A DNA stretch of 64,000 bases from Gemmatimonadota bacterium (GTDB lineage: Bacteria > Gemmatimonadota > Gemmatimonadetes > Longimicrobiales > Gaopeijiaceae), in contig JADFNK010000005.1 in assembly GCA_022563405.1 (NCBI GenBank), forward strand, positions 1 to 64,000, read 5' to 3'. The translations under genes and the position numbers were made by a program. The notes beneath the pieces are model-generated. The model saw nothing but the letters and a program-made list of their open reading frames with translations. It was not told the DNA's origin and ran no database searches. This document shows positions 46,951 through 60,483 of this stretch, one piece after another; position 1 is the stretch's first letter; every line of letters begins with the position of its first letter.

Positions 46951-48399
46951 ATGAGGATCATCACCAAATATCTAATCCGCGCCCATATCGGACCGTTCCT
47001 TTTTGCATTCTCGGCTCTCACCGGGCTCCTGTTCCTGAATGCGTTCGCCGTGCGGATGGCCGACCTCCTCGGAAAGGGACTCCCCTGGACCGTGATCGGT
47101 GAGTTCGTACTCCTGTCGCTTCCCCATACCGTCGCGCTCACTCTCCCCATGGCCATCCTGGTATCTGTACTCTACACGTTCAGCGAGCTTACCGCCGCGA
47201 ACGAGATTACCGCTATGGCCGCGGGTGGTATCAGACCGCTCCGGATTCTTCTCCCGCTCTTGGGAGTCGGTACCATCCTGGCAGGCGTGATGCTGTTTTT
47301 CAACGACCAGGTGCTCCCGGATGCCAACCACAAACTCAAGAGCCTGATCATCGACGTCGCGCGAAAGAGTCCCACGTTCGAGCTTCGTGAGGGGGTCATC
47401 AATGAGATCGATACCGAGAACAGAAACGGAGCGGTGTACCTTCAGGCGGAGACCATCGACCCCGTCACGAACGAGATGACGGAGGTCTTCATCTACGATC
47501 TGACCGACCCGAACGCTCACCGCACGACCTATGCGGCGCGTGGAACGATGGCGTTCAGCGACAGCGGCACCGACCTCTACCTGACCCTCTACGACGGCCG
47601 CATCCTCGAGGCCGGCCAAGAAGGGGGCGGTGAGTTCAACCGATCGGACTTCGAGAAACAGTTCATTCCACTACGGGGGGTCGGGGACGAACTCGAGCGC
47701 CAAGAGGGGGGCGCCTCACGGAGCGATCGCGAGATGTCTATCGCGCTGTTGAGAGCCGAAATCCTCAACCGAAACGAAGAAATCGTCCGCGTCCGAGAGC
47801 GAAGCCTCGCACTTGCTCAAAAGACGGTCACGGATGCACTGGCGTACCCCGACCCGGACCTGATCGAGGCGGACGAGGCGGAATCCGAGTTCGTCAGTCG
47901 ACGAGGTTCCATAATCGGCGGGGGCCGCGGCCAACGCCTCAACCTCAGGACCGACAACCTGACTCAACAAGCCGCGTTGGCCGGGCGTCAGAACCTTGGC
48001 CGCGTCTTGGCTCTTCAGCAATCGGTGGACCAGTTTCGTGTTGAGATCCACAAGAAGTACTCGATCGCTTTCGCGTGTATCGTGTTCGTATTGCTCGGCG
48101 CCCCACTGGCCATCCGCTTCCCTCGAGGAGGGGTTGGTCTGGTCATCGTCGCCTCGGTCGCCATCTTCGCCGTGTACTGGGCGGGCCTCATCGGCGGAGA
48201 GAACTTGGCCAATAAAGGACTCGTGACACCGTTTTGGGCCATGTGGACCGCAGACCTCGTCTTCCTCGGTCTCGGCCTCGCGTTGGCCGCGCGCATGAGC
48301 CATACGGCAAGCTCGAATGGTGGGGGCGCCCTCGGTGAGGCGCTGTTCAACCTCTCGAGTCTGGTGCGCACGGTGACAGCCCGTTATCGCAAGGCATGA
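46951..48399 (+). CDS. lptF: LPS export permease LptF
   Basis: MRIITKYLIRAHIGPFLFAFSALTGLLFLNA, MPIAVLVSVLYTFSELTAANEITAMAAGG-type motif; followed by lptG. Confidence 0.88.
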   Translation: MRIITKYLIRAHIGPFLFAFSALTGLLFLNAFAVRMADLLGKGLPWTVIGEFVLLSLPHTVALTLPMAILVSVLYTFSELTAANEITAMAAGGIRPLRILLPLLGVGTILAGVMLFFNDQVLPDANHKLKSLIIDVARKSPTFELREGVINEIDTENRNGAVYLQAETIDPVTNEMTEVFIYDLTDPNAHRTTYAARGTMAFSDSGTDLYLTLYDGRILEAGQEGGGEFNRSDFEKQFIPLRGVGDELERQEGGASRSDREMSIALLRAEILNRNEEIVRVRERSLALAQKTVTDALAYPDPDLIEADEAESEFVSRRGSIIGGGRGQRLNLRTDNLTQQAALAGRQNLGRVLALQQSVDQFRVEIHKKYSIAFACIVFVLLGAPLAIRFPRGGVGLVIVASVAIFAVYWAGLIGGENLANKGLVTPFWAMWTADLVFLGLGLALAARMSHTASSNGGGALGEALFNLSSLVRTVTARYRKA

Positions 48400-49469
48400 T
48401 CAGGATTCTGGACCGCCTGATCGGGGGCACCTTCCTTCGCATTTTTGTTGTGTTCGTCCTCGGCGCCCCCCTCTTGTTCATCGTCGGAGACATGGTGGAG
48501 TACGTGGACCGGTACTTCGAACGGGGACTTTCGGTGAGCGACCTCGCGCTCGCTTACGTGTACATGCTCCCCGAGTTCATCTCCTGGTCCTTCCCGATCG
48601 CCGCCCTGATCGCCGCGGTGTTCACGATTCACTCCATGACGCAGCATCGAGAGATCCTCGCCGCCAAGGCCGGGGGAATTTCGTTTCACCGCCTGATGGC
48701 GCCGCTCATCGTGTTGGGACTGGTCCTGACCGGAGTCGGACTCCTCCTCAGTGAGGTCGTGCCCGTGGCCAAGAGGCGCTCCGGGCAGATTCTTCGCGGC
48801 GAACAGATCGGACGCCAATGGCGCAACAACTTCGTGTTCAAGACCGACGACGCCCGCACGTTGACCGTGAGAAGACTCAACATCTTCCCACCGGAGCTGA
48901 CCCGGGTGGCGCTGGAGGTTCCCGCCGGATCCAACGGAGAGGCGGCACAGCATCTGCAGGCGACGCAAGCGAAGTTCGACAGCCTACTGGGATGGACGTT
49001 CGTGGACGGGTATCTGCGTATCCTCCCCGACCGGGAGACCCCGCTCACCTTGAACTTCGACTCGCTCAGGTCGAGTGCCTTCGGCGAGCCCCCGGAGGGT
49101 CTCCTCGGGAGGCCCACCGAGGTAGGCGAGATGACCAACTCCGAAATCGACCGGTTGGTGGCCAATCTCACTCGCTCCGGCGGGGACGTCAGCGCGTTGT
49201 TGGTAGAGAAAGGACAACGTAAGGCCATCGCAGTCGCGACGTTGGTGATCATCCTGTTCGGTGGCCCACTCGCGACGAGCTCGCAACGGGGCGGGAGGGC
49301 CTACGGAATCGGCATCGCTCTCGCGTCGGTGATCCTCTACCTGCTCATGTTCCGTTTGGCGGGAGCCGCAGGCCAGTCGCGAGCCATCCCGCCGCTGTGG
49401 GCCGCCTGGCTTCCCAACCTCGTGTTCCTGACGTGCGGGCTCATCCTTTTGAAGCGCGTGAGGACTTGA
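48396..49469 (+). CDS. lptG: LPS export permease LptG
   Basis: MIRILDRLIGGTFLRIFVVFVLGAPLLFIVGDMVEYVDRY, SFPIAALIAAVFTIHSMTQHREILAAKAGG. Confidence 0.9.
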   Translation: MIRILDRLIGGTFLRIFVVFVLGAPLLFIVGDMVEYVDRYFERGLSVSDLALAYVYMLPEFISWSFPIAALIAAVFTIHSMTQHREILAAKAGGISFHRLMAPLIVLGLVLTGVGLLLSEVVPVAKRRSGQILRGEQIGRQWRNNFVFKTDDARTLTVRRLNIFPPELTRVALEVPAGSNGEAAQHLQATQAKFDSLLGWTFVDGYLRILPDRETPLTLNFDSLRSSAFGEPPEGLLGRPTEVGEMTNSEIDRLVANLTRSGGDVSALLVEKGQRKAIAVATLVIILFGGPLATSSQRGGRAYGIGIALASVILYLLMFRLAGAAGQSRAIPPLWAAWLPNLVFLTCGLILLKRVRT

Positions 49470-50427
49470 GGGCTGGCCCACCTCCTTCGAGCCGTGCCAG
49501 GAACTCCAGAAACCCTCCCGTCAGGCTACCGGTGGACACTTCCTGCACCGGTCCGCTGAGCGTGATCTCCATCTCGGCGGTGACGCTCACCTCCACGCTA
49601 CCGCCCTCCATGCGCACTTCGAACTGGCCGGGCTCGGCTCTTCCCGATTTCACCGCGGCGGCCGCGACCGCACAGGCCGACGTTCCGGAGGCGGAGGTCG
49701 GTCCCACGCCTCTCTCCCAGATCAACGCCTCCAGAGTTCGGTCGTCGAGTACGCGGGCAACCTGAACGTTGGTACCGTCGGCGAAGGCAGGGTGAACAGA
49801 AATCTTCGGCCCGATCTCGTCGATGAGCTCGCGCTTCCACTCCCCGGGAAAAACCACCGCGTGGGGATTACCAATAGATACGAGATGTACGACCGGACTC
49901 CCTGCCTCGCCGAGGTCGAGTCGTTGTTCCGCGTCCAAGGCTTCGGGGTCGAGTCCGACGGCACCGGGTCCATGGCCGGCTCGGCCCATCTCCGCGGATA
50001 CATCGTAAAGCCCTCGTGACGGAGGACCCAACACATGCAGCTGCACCGTGTCTCCTCCCACCGAGACGTCGAAAGGCCCCCCGCCCACAAGCCCCTCGCG
50101 TGCCAGATACGACGCGAGAATTCGGAGGCCGTTGCCGCTCCGCTCAAACTCGGACCCGTCCGGGTTGAACATCCGGAGAGGAAACGGCCGGGTGGTCCGA
50201 TCGAGGAGGAGCACGATTCCGTCGCTGCCGGGGCCCTTCCAACGGTCGCAGACGGCGGTGATCCTCTCTCTGTCGAGCACCCAATCGTCGCCGGCCTCGA
50301 ACACGAGATAGTCGTTTCCGAGACCATGCCCCTTGAAGAACGCCGAGCTGGCGTGGGCCGTCTCACGAGCTGAGAGTGTCACGTCGAGCCCCCCATCGTC
50401 CGTGTCCGAGGTCGTTTTCCGGCTCAT
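49441..50427 (-). CDS. dapF: Diaminopimelate epimerase
   Basis: FFKGHGLGNDYLVFEAG, MFNPDGSEFERSGNGLRILASYL, VGPTSASGTSACAVAAAAV. Confidence 0.93.
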   Translation of the reverse strand: MSRKTTSDTDDGGLDVTLSARETAHASSAFFKGHGLGNDYLVFEAGDDWVLDRERITAVCDRWKGPGSDGIVLLLDRTTRPFPLRMFNPDGSEFERSGNGLRILASYLAREGLVGGGPFDVSVGGDTVQLHVLGPPSRGLYDVSAEMGRAGHGPGAVGLDPEALDAEQRLDLGEAGSPVVHLVSIGNPHAVVFPGEWKRELIDEIGPKISVHPAFADGTNVQVARVLDDRTLEALIWERGVGPTSASGTSACAVAAAAVKSGRAEPGQFEVRMEGGSVEVSVTAEMEITLSGPVQEVSTGSLTGGFLEFLARLEGGGPALKSSRASKG

Positions 50428-50455
50428 GCGAAACCGGAGGAACAGACAGTAGCCT

Positions 50456-50472
50456 CCAGAAGGCTGTTGAAG
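50456..50472. repeat. Recurrent motif CCAGAAGGCTGTTGAAG upstream of dapF
   Basis: Exact match to 35329-35345. Confidence 0.6.
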
Positions 50473-50720
50473 AAGGACGGTGGGCTGCACCGTGGATGCC
50501 GCCACGAGCACGACCGTCTCCGTGCTCATGCTTACGAGGCCTAGGAATCGTTCGGGAGACATACTACCTTTTGGAGACATTGGATGGGGTGATTTGAGGC
50601 GTATTGCGGCCCGGTACAAACCGCTAAAAAGCCAGGCCTCGGCGCGGAAGGATTGCGGCGGGGTTTTGAATTTCGGACCGCCCCTCCCCGCATGACTCCG
50701 AGAGGCGAGATATAAGATCC

Positions 50721-54436
<3,716 letters not shown>

Positions 54437-54440
<4 letters not shown>

Positions 54441-56314
54441 GCGCGCAAGAAGCGAAGGAGACGGACGCCTTGAGGGAGCTCATCGACGACGGGCGCGTGC
54501 ACGTCATGGACGGGGCGATGGGAACGGAACTCTACGCTTGCGGGGTCTTCGTCAACGTTTCGTACGACGGGCTCAACCTCGAAACGCCCGACATAGTGGA
54601 GAACGTCCACCGGAACTACGTCAACGCCGGCGCCGAAGTCATCGAGACCAACACGTTCGGGGCCAATCCGGTCAAGCTCTCCAGCTATGGCCTGGCCGAC
54701 CGAACGGAAGAGATCAACCGCGCGGCTGTGCACCTGGCCCGGAGGGCAGCCCAGGACCGAGCCCTGGTGGTCGGCGCCATCGGGCCGCTGGGTATCCGCA
54801 TCGAACCGCTCGGGCCCACGTCGCGTGAGGAGGCCCAGGAGTTCTATCACCGGCAAGTCGATGGGCTCGTGGAGGGCGGGGTGGACGGTTTCGTTCTCGA
54901 GACCTTCAGCGACCTCAACGAGATGGAGCAAGCCTTCAAGGCCGTCCGGAGCCGATCGCCTCTCCCGGTCATTTGCCAGGTCACGGTGGGGGACGACGCT
55001 TGCACCTCGTACGGTACGTCTCCGGAGGACGTCGCGACCGAAGTCGCCGCTTGGGGCGCATCGGTGATCGGGCTCAATTGCTCCGTAGGGCCGGCCGTCA
55101 TGCTCGACGCAGTGGAGCGGATGGCCGAAGTGACCGACCTACCCCTTTCGGCCCAGCCCAATGCCGGTCTGCCCCGTGCCGTAGGCGATCGCAAGATCTA
55201 CCTGGCCAGCCCCGAGTACATGGCGCAGTACGCCCGTCGTATGATCGAAGCGGGAGCCCGCTTCGTGGGGGGGTGCTGCGGTACGAGTCCGGAACACATC
55301 CGGAGCATCCGAGCGCTGGTCGGCGGCGTGCGACCGCCGTCCACGCGAGTCCGCCCGGGCTCGCACGCCGAGCCACACGACACGCCCATTCAGCCGGAAG
55401 TGCCGCTCCGCGAGCGCTCCGAATGGGGACGGCAGCTCGCCGAGGGCACCTTCGTCACGAGTGTCGAGGTCACGCCGCCCAAGGGTTGGAACGCGGAAGT
55501 CCTCTTGGAGCAGTGCCGGGGCATCCAGAGCGCCGAAGCCGATACCGTGAACGTCCTCGATCACCCGCACTCCCCCAATCGGATGAGCGCTTTGCCAGCC
55601 GCCATGCTGATCCAACGGGAGGTGGGCATCGAGACGATCGTACACTATCCGTGCCGCGACCGGAACATGACTCGCATGATCAGCGACTTGCTTGGGGCCG
55701 CCGCTGCCGGGCTGCACAACCTCCTCCTCGTGACCGGTCGTCCCCCAGCTATGGGTCCCCACCCGGATTCCACGGCTTCACTCGACATCGACTCGATCGG
55801 ACTCACCAACGTGGTCCACGGCCTGAATCGGGGAGTCGATCCCGGGGGAAACGCGATCGGTGTACCCACGCGCTTCGTCATCGGGGTCAGGGTGAGTCAA
55901 GTCGCCGTGGACCAGGACCGGGAAGCAGGACGCTTGAACTGGAAGGTCGATGCCGGCGCCGACTTCGTTGTCACCCGGCCGGTGTTCGACGCGGGACGGC
56001 TCCATTCCTTCTTGGAGCGCGTGCCGGAGTTGTCCGTGCCCATCATCGCGAGCTTGCGACCGCTCACTTCTCTTCGCGAGGCCGAGTTCCTCCACAACGA
56101 GATTCCGGGCATCCACATCCCGGACCGAGTTCTGACCCGGATCGCCGATGCCGAAGCCCGAGGTGAGGATGCCGCGCGAGCGGAGGGTGTCTCCATCGCC
56201 CTGGAGGCATTCGAGGCCATCCGCGACTCCATCGCGGGCCTCCACATCCATGTCGCCGATGGCAACCTAGACGGCGCGTTGGAGCTCCTGTCCGAAATAC
56301 GAAACTCGGTCTAG
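54437..56314 (+). CDS. Homocysteine S-methyltransferase / methylenetetrahydrofolate reductase fusion
   Basis: [33 protein letters not shown] then [32 protein letters not shown] overlap with metH stop. Confidence 0.93.
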
Positions 56315-56323
56315 AGCAGCCTT

Positions 56324-57682
56324 CTAAGCGACGGGCTGCCCGGCCCGCTGTCGGGCCGCAACAGCCAGCCCGAGGATCACAGCCAGAAGGTAGAGCAGAG
56401 GATAGAGCAGTGGTAGCTCGAGACCGAGCCGCTGGCTCATGTTCGCCAACAGGGGCTCCATGACACCCTGTAGACCGTACCACGCCCCGGCCCAAGCGTG
56501 GAAAACGGAGACGATTACCGAAGCCACCAAGAGGGTTCGCAGGATGAACGCCCGTGGACCGGCATAGTCCATGATGGCCGGAAACCCCAGGGCCAGGAGT
56601 GGGAAGAGAGGCAGGAAGAAACGGCCGATGCCGTATCCCACCGATCCGTGGTGTTCGATGCTCAGAATGAACAGGAAGTGAATCAGCACCAGAGACCCGA
56701 TCACCAAGAGACGCTTCAGGGGCCACTGCGTTCGAAGCAGCCCATAGGCGCCGAGCACGAACAGGGGAAAGAAAAAGACGAGCCCGTACTCCGGATGCGT
56801 CAGATAGAAGTGCAGCTTCTCCACGGAGTTTCCCAAGTTGAACTGGGGATAGTTCAGCACTCCGCCCTCTCTGTAACCGGTACGCCAGGGAGCACCGAAC
56901 GCCAGCGTGTGATAGGCGGCCAGGGCGAGTACGGGCGGAAGGCCTCCGAGAACCAGGGCAGCTCGCGCTTTCGGACCCCTGTCACGGATCACCCAAAACA
57001 CCACGAGTCCAGCCACGAGCGGAACCACCAAGTAAGAGGTCAGCACCGAGAGTCCCGCCAGAAAACCGGCAAGTCCTCGGGCGGCCAGGGCACGCCGGGC
57101 TCCTGAATCGCGGGCCCCCTCCAGCAGTGCGGCGGCCACCAGAAGAAGGGCCAGGGCGACGTTGTCCTGATTCAGGAGCGCGGACCCGGCCCACCAGGGG
57201 CTGGCCACTCCGAACGCCAATGCAGACCAGAAGGCCGTGCGCCGCTCAACCCCCCAGCCTACGAGGATCAGGAAGAAACAGGCCACCGCAATGGCGCCCA
57301 AGGGCGTCGTCAGCGCCAGAGTGAGAATCCACCACACGACGGACTCGTGGGTCTCAAAACGAAATCCCAGCGCCGCGCTCGCCGCGTAGATCGGAGCGGC
57401 GATGAGGAAGAGCCCGGGTCCGTGGTTGACCCGGAACACATCACCTGCGGGATACACGTTGTAGAGAACTCGAAACGACTCGGTTCGGGTCTCGGTATTA
57501 AGGAACCGATCGGGACCGATCATCTCACCCTGAACGAAGTGAAGCCGGCCTCGCTCCACGATGTTCTCCAACTCCGCGCCGATCAGGCTCACCTCAGGTC
57601 CACGTTGGGGGATCGCGGCGTAGAGAGCCCAGAGAGACATGAAGAGAACCCAAAACGCTCTCCGATCCGATCCGATCCCCAT
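56324..57682 (-). CDS. Polytopic membrane protein, probable GT-C-type glycosyltransferase
   Basis: About 10-12 hydrophobic segments, FRVNHGPGLFLIAAPIYAASAALGFRF. Confidence 0.55.
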   Translation of the reverse strand: MGIGSDRRAFWVLFMSLWALYAAIPQRGPEVSLIGAELENIVERGRLHFVQGEMIGPDRFLNTETRTESFRVLYNVYPAGDVFRVNHGPGLFLIAAPIYAASAALGFRFETHESVVWWILTLALTTPLGAIAVACFFLILVGWGVERRTAFWSALAFGVASPWWAGSALLNQDNVALALLLVAAALLEGARDSGARRALAARGLAGFLAGLSVLTSYLVVPLVAGLVVFWVIRDRGPKARAALVLGGLPPVLALAAYHTLAFGAPWRTGYREGGVLNYPQFNLGNSVEKLHFYLTHPEYGLVFFFPLFVLGAYGLLRTQWPLKRLLVIGSLVLIHFLFILSIEHHGSVGYGIGRFFLPLFPLLALGFPAIMDYAGPRAFILRTLLVASVIVSVFHAWAGAWYGLQGVMEPLLANMSQRLGLELPLLYPLLYLLAVILGLAVAARQRAGQPVA

Positions 57683-57683
57683 G

Positions 57684-59507
57684 TTACGCCCGCTCGGAGG
57701 TCACGACCGAAGCAGGGCGGCGACTCAACCCAGCGCAGACGATCAACGCGGCGACGCTGAGCACCGCCCCCCACACCGTCGGCGCCCCACTCGCGAACCA
57801 GACCCGGATGTGCGACTCACCTCCCGGGATCGAGACCAAGAGACCACCACTCTCTGGATTCGTTCCGACCTCGAGCCGACTCGCGTCGCCATCCCTGGAA
57901 AGCTCGGCCTTCCATCCCGGGAAGTAATAAGTGCGGAGCGCCACCTCGCAGGGCCCGTCGCTCTCGACCCTGAAGACGCGCTCCGCCTGATCCCAGGCAT
58001 CTACCGAGACGCGGCAACCGGGTGTCAACGGAAGCACCAGAGGCTGGTCCGGGAGCGTCGTAGGATCGACCCCGGTGTTCGGCAAGAAAAAAGACTGGCG
58101 GGCGTGGAAGGTCTGGGCGAGTGCCGTACCCGAGAGCTCTCCGGAATGGAATGCTTCGACTGCGGGAGTCATCCGCGCAATCGAGCCGAACGACACACCG
58201 GTGAGCACACCGACGATGATAAGGCCACCGGCGAGCACCATGACGGCCAGATCGCTTCGGCGGCCGGGAGAGGGCCTCACGTGGCTCGCAGCGGACACCA
58301 CGGCCCGTACCGTGACAGCCGTCAGCACAGCCCAAGGAACCGCCGTCACCTCAAGAAAACGCCACGGGAGTTCGGCCTCGTGCAGGACCGGAAATATCGC
58401 CCAGATCACCGTCGACAGCGGGGTCGCCAGGACGAGGGATAGGACGCCGAACGTAACCAGGAGTGGGACCCCGCTCGACGCGGAGCGCCACCGGGCTGCA
58501 GAGGTTTCGGGCTCGGTGACGGTGGGTCCAGCGGAGGCCTCGATCCGCTCGGTGGAGCCCGATTTTCTTAGGACCCCCAGCATCACGAGGCTTATGAGGA
58601 GTCCACTCACGGGCAGGAGCGCTGCGTCCTCGAGGGTCCGTCTCAGTCGCGGCATCAAGATCGCATCGTCGTCGAACAGGAAGTTGAGAGACCACCACTC
58701 GCCACCTGCTTGCTGGGGTATGGACATCTGGGGGAGGTGTACGAGCATCGGCAACAGGAAGACCCCAGCGATCGCGGCGCCGAGGACGCCCCCCGCGACG
58801 ATCCGGAGGGAGCCACTCACTTCCGCGCGCAAAGCACTCCGAACCACCACCCAAGCCGCCACGAGATAGGTCACCATCACCACGTACGGAAGATTCGTGA
58901 GAGCCAGCAACCCATAGGTGAGGGCGAAGAACGATACGGCACGCGCCCGCTCCGAGGGCCGAGCCACCTCCAAGCGGTGAAGCGCAACCAATATCCAGGC
59001 GGCCAGACCACCGCCTGCCAGGAAGGAAAACAGTCCCGCCGAGAAGAGCTCGAAGGCCCTGAAGGGCGTAACGAGCCAAAGGCCAACCGCGAGCCATGCA
59101 TACCGGCCCGCCCGGAGCGCCCGGGCCAAGGTGTAGACCCCACACGCACCGATGAACGAGAAGACCCCTAAGGCCACCATCAGCCCCGCCATCAATCGCC
59201 CGCCCGCGATCCACGTGAAAAATGCGGTCAGCGCAGATAGGGCGGGTGGGTAGAAGTAACCCGTTGGCCCACCCCACCCCAAGTTGAAGTCGCCATACCA
59301 CCGAGGGTACCAATGCCCCTGCGCGACCCCACGCGCGAACTGATCCGCCATCGCGAGGTGGACCGCGAGGTCGGTCGCGGAAGGGAGTCGGACACGGAAA
59401 TAGAGGACAGGCAGGACGGCCAACGCCGCCAAGGCCAAGGCCGCCCGCCACGAGGGGAGCGTCGGGCTCGCCGGGTCGAAAATGGTATCCCGCGGCCGAA
59501 GCGTCAC
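57684..59507 (-). CDS. Large polytopic membrane protein (YfhO/6-pyruvoyl-tetrahydropterin-synthase-related membrane family-like)
   Basis: Many TMs, YPRWYGDFNLGWGGPTGYFYPPALSALTAFF, C-terminal YYFPGWKAELSRDG beta domain. Confidence 0.6.
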   Translation of the reverse strand: MTLRPRDTIFDPASPTLPSWRAALALAALAVLPVLYFRVRLPSATDLAVHLAMADQFARGVAQGHWYPRWYGDFNLGWGGPTGYFYPPALSALTAFFTWIAGGRLMAGLMVALGVFSFIGACGVYTLARALRAGRYAWLAVGLWLVTPFRAFELFSAGLFSFLAGGGLAAWILVALHRLEVARPSERARAVSFFALTYGLLALTNLPYVVMVTYLVAAWVVVRSALRAEVSGSLRIVAGGVLGAAIAGVFLLPMLVHLPQMSIPQQAGGEWWSLNFLFDDDAILMPRLRRTLEDAALLPVSGLLISLVMLGVLRKSGSTERIEASAGPTVTEPETSAARWRSASSGVPLLVTFGVLSLVLATPLSTVIWAIFPVLHEAELPWRFLEVTAVPWAVLTAVTVRAVVSAASHVRPSPGRRSDLAVMVLAGGLIIVGVLTGVSFGSIARMTPAVEAFHSGELSGTALAQTFHARQSFFLPNTGVDPTTLPDQPLVLPLTPGCRVSVDAWDQAERVFRVESDGPCEVALRTYYFPGWKAELSRDGDASRLEVGTNPESGGLLVSIPGGESHIRVWFASGAPTVWGAVLSVAALIVCAGLSRRPASVVTSERA

Positions 59508-60483
59508 CTACGCCGCCGGTTCAGGGGGTTCGGAGGACCGAACCTCGGCCAAGAACGCGTCGTAGTCGCGGATGTAGTCGTCCGGGTCGTAAGGATCCGA
59601 CGCGAAGACGATCAGGAGCGCGTCCTCCGTGGACTTGTACTGCGTCGTCCAGACCATGGGCGCCACATGCAGTCCAACTTCCGGGTTGTCGAGGAGCACC
59701 TCCTGGTGGCTGGACTCCGTCGTCCACGACACAGGCCATGGACCCCTTCACGCAGACCAGGAGCTGTTCACACGCACGGTGCGCGTGTTCACCTCGAACC
59801 TCCTTCGAGCTTACGTCCATCACCAGGAAGCAGCGCTTGGGAGTGAACGGGAGACCCGCTCCGACCCCACGTGCGATCAGATCTCCCCGCAGATCCTCGA
59901 TCCTCGGAACCCGGTGAAGTGAAACTCCCGAGACTTCGATCACGAGATCCCGCGGCTGACTTCCGCTCGACGAGCCCGCTACGGAAGAGCCCGCCACGGA
60001 AGAACCCGCGTCGCCGGCATAACGCATGATTCGGGCCGGATTCCCGATGACGACGGCGTGGGGCGGAACCGATCGAGTAACCACGGCCCCCGCTCCTACC
60101 ATCGCGTACTGACCGATCGTGAGGCCAGGCAGAATAGTGGCGTTCGCTCCGATCGAAGCCCCTCGCCGGACGACCGTGGGGGAACGCTCGTCGAGATCTT
60201 GTTTGCTCCGGCGTACAGGATGGTTGGTGAAGGTGGCGTTCGGCCCCACGAAGACATCGTCCTCGATCCGAACGCCGTCTAGGAGCCGCACCCCCGGCCT
60301 GATGGTGACCCGATCTCCGATCACCACGTCGTTTTCGACGAACGTGTGCTCGCAGATGTCACATTCGGCTCCGATGCGGGCTCCCGGAAGGACATGGGCG
60401 AAAGCTTGCACCCGGGTGCCCTGACCAACCTGTTGGGATTCCAGCAGGGCGTTTTGGTGGACGAAAACGCTGCCCTCACTCAT
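59508..60483 (-). pseudogene. Hexapeptide acetyltransferase/FdtA-type cupin fusion (WxcM-like), disrupted by a frameshift near 59730
   Basis: Frame 1 to ..GEHAHRACEQLLVCVKGSMACVVDDG, continuing in another frame as ESSHQEVLLDNPEVGLHVAPMVWTTQYKSTEDALLIVFASDPYDPDDYIRDYDAFLAEV. Confidence 0.8.
59965..60009. repeat. 15-bp x3 minisatellite encoding (AGSSV)-type linker
   Basis: Minus strand GCGGGTTCTTCCGTG GCGGGCTCTTCCGTA GCGGGCTCGTCGAGC. Confidence 0.8.

Noticed and set aside
50575-50720. Possible riboswitch (SAH/SAM/cobalamin) upstream of metH, prompted by GCCAGGCCTCGG
   Set aside because: The remaining conserved core of those riboswitches could not be found by eye; needs a covariance-model search.
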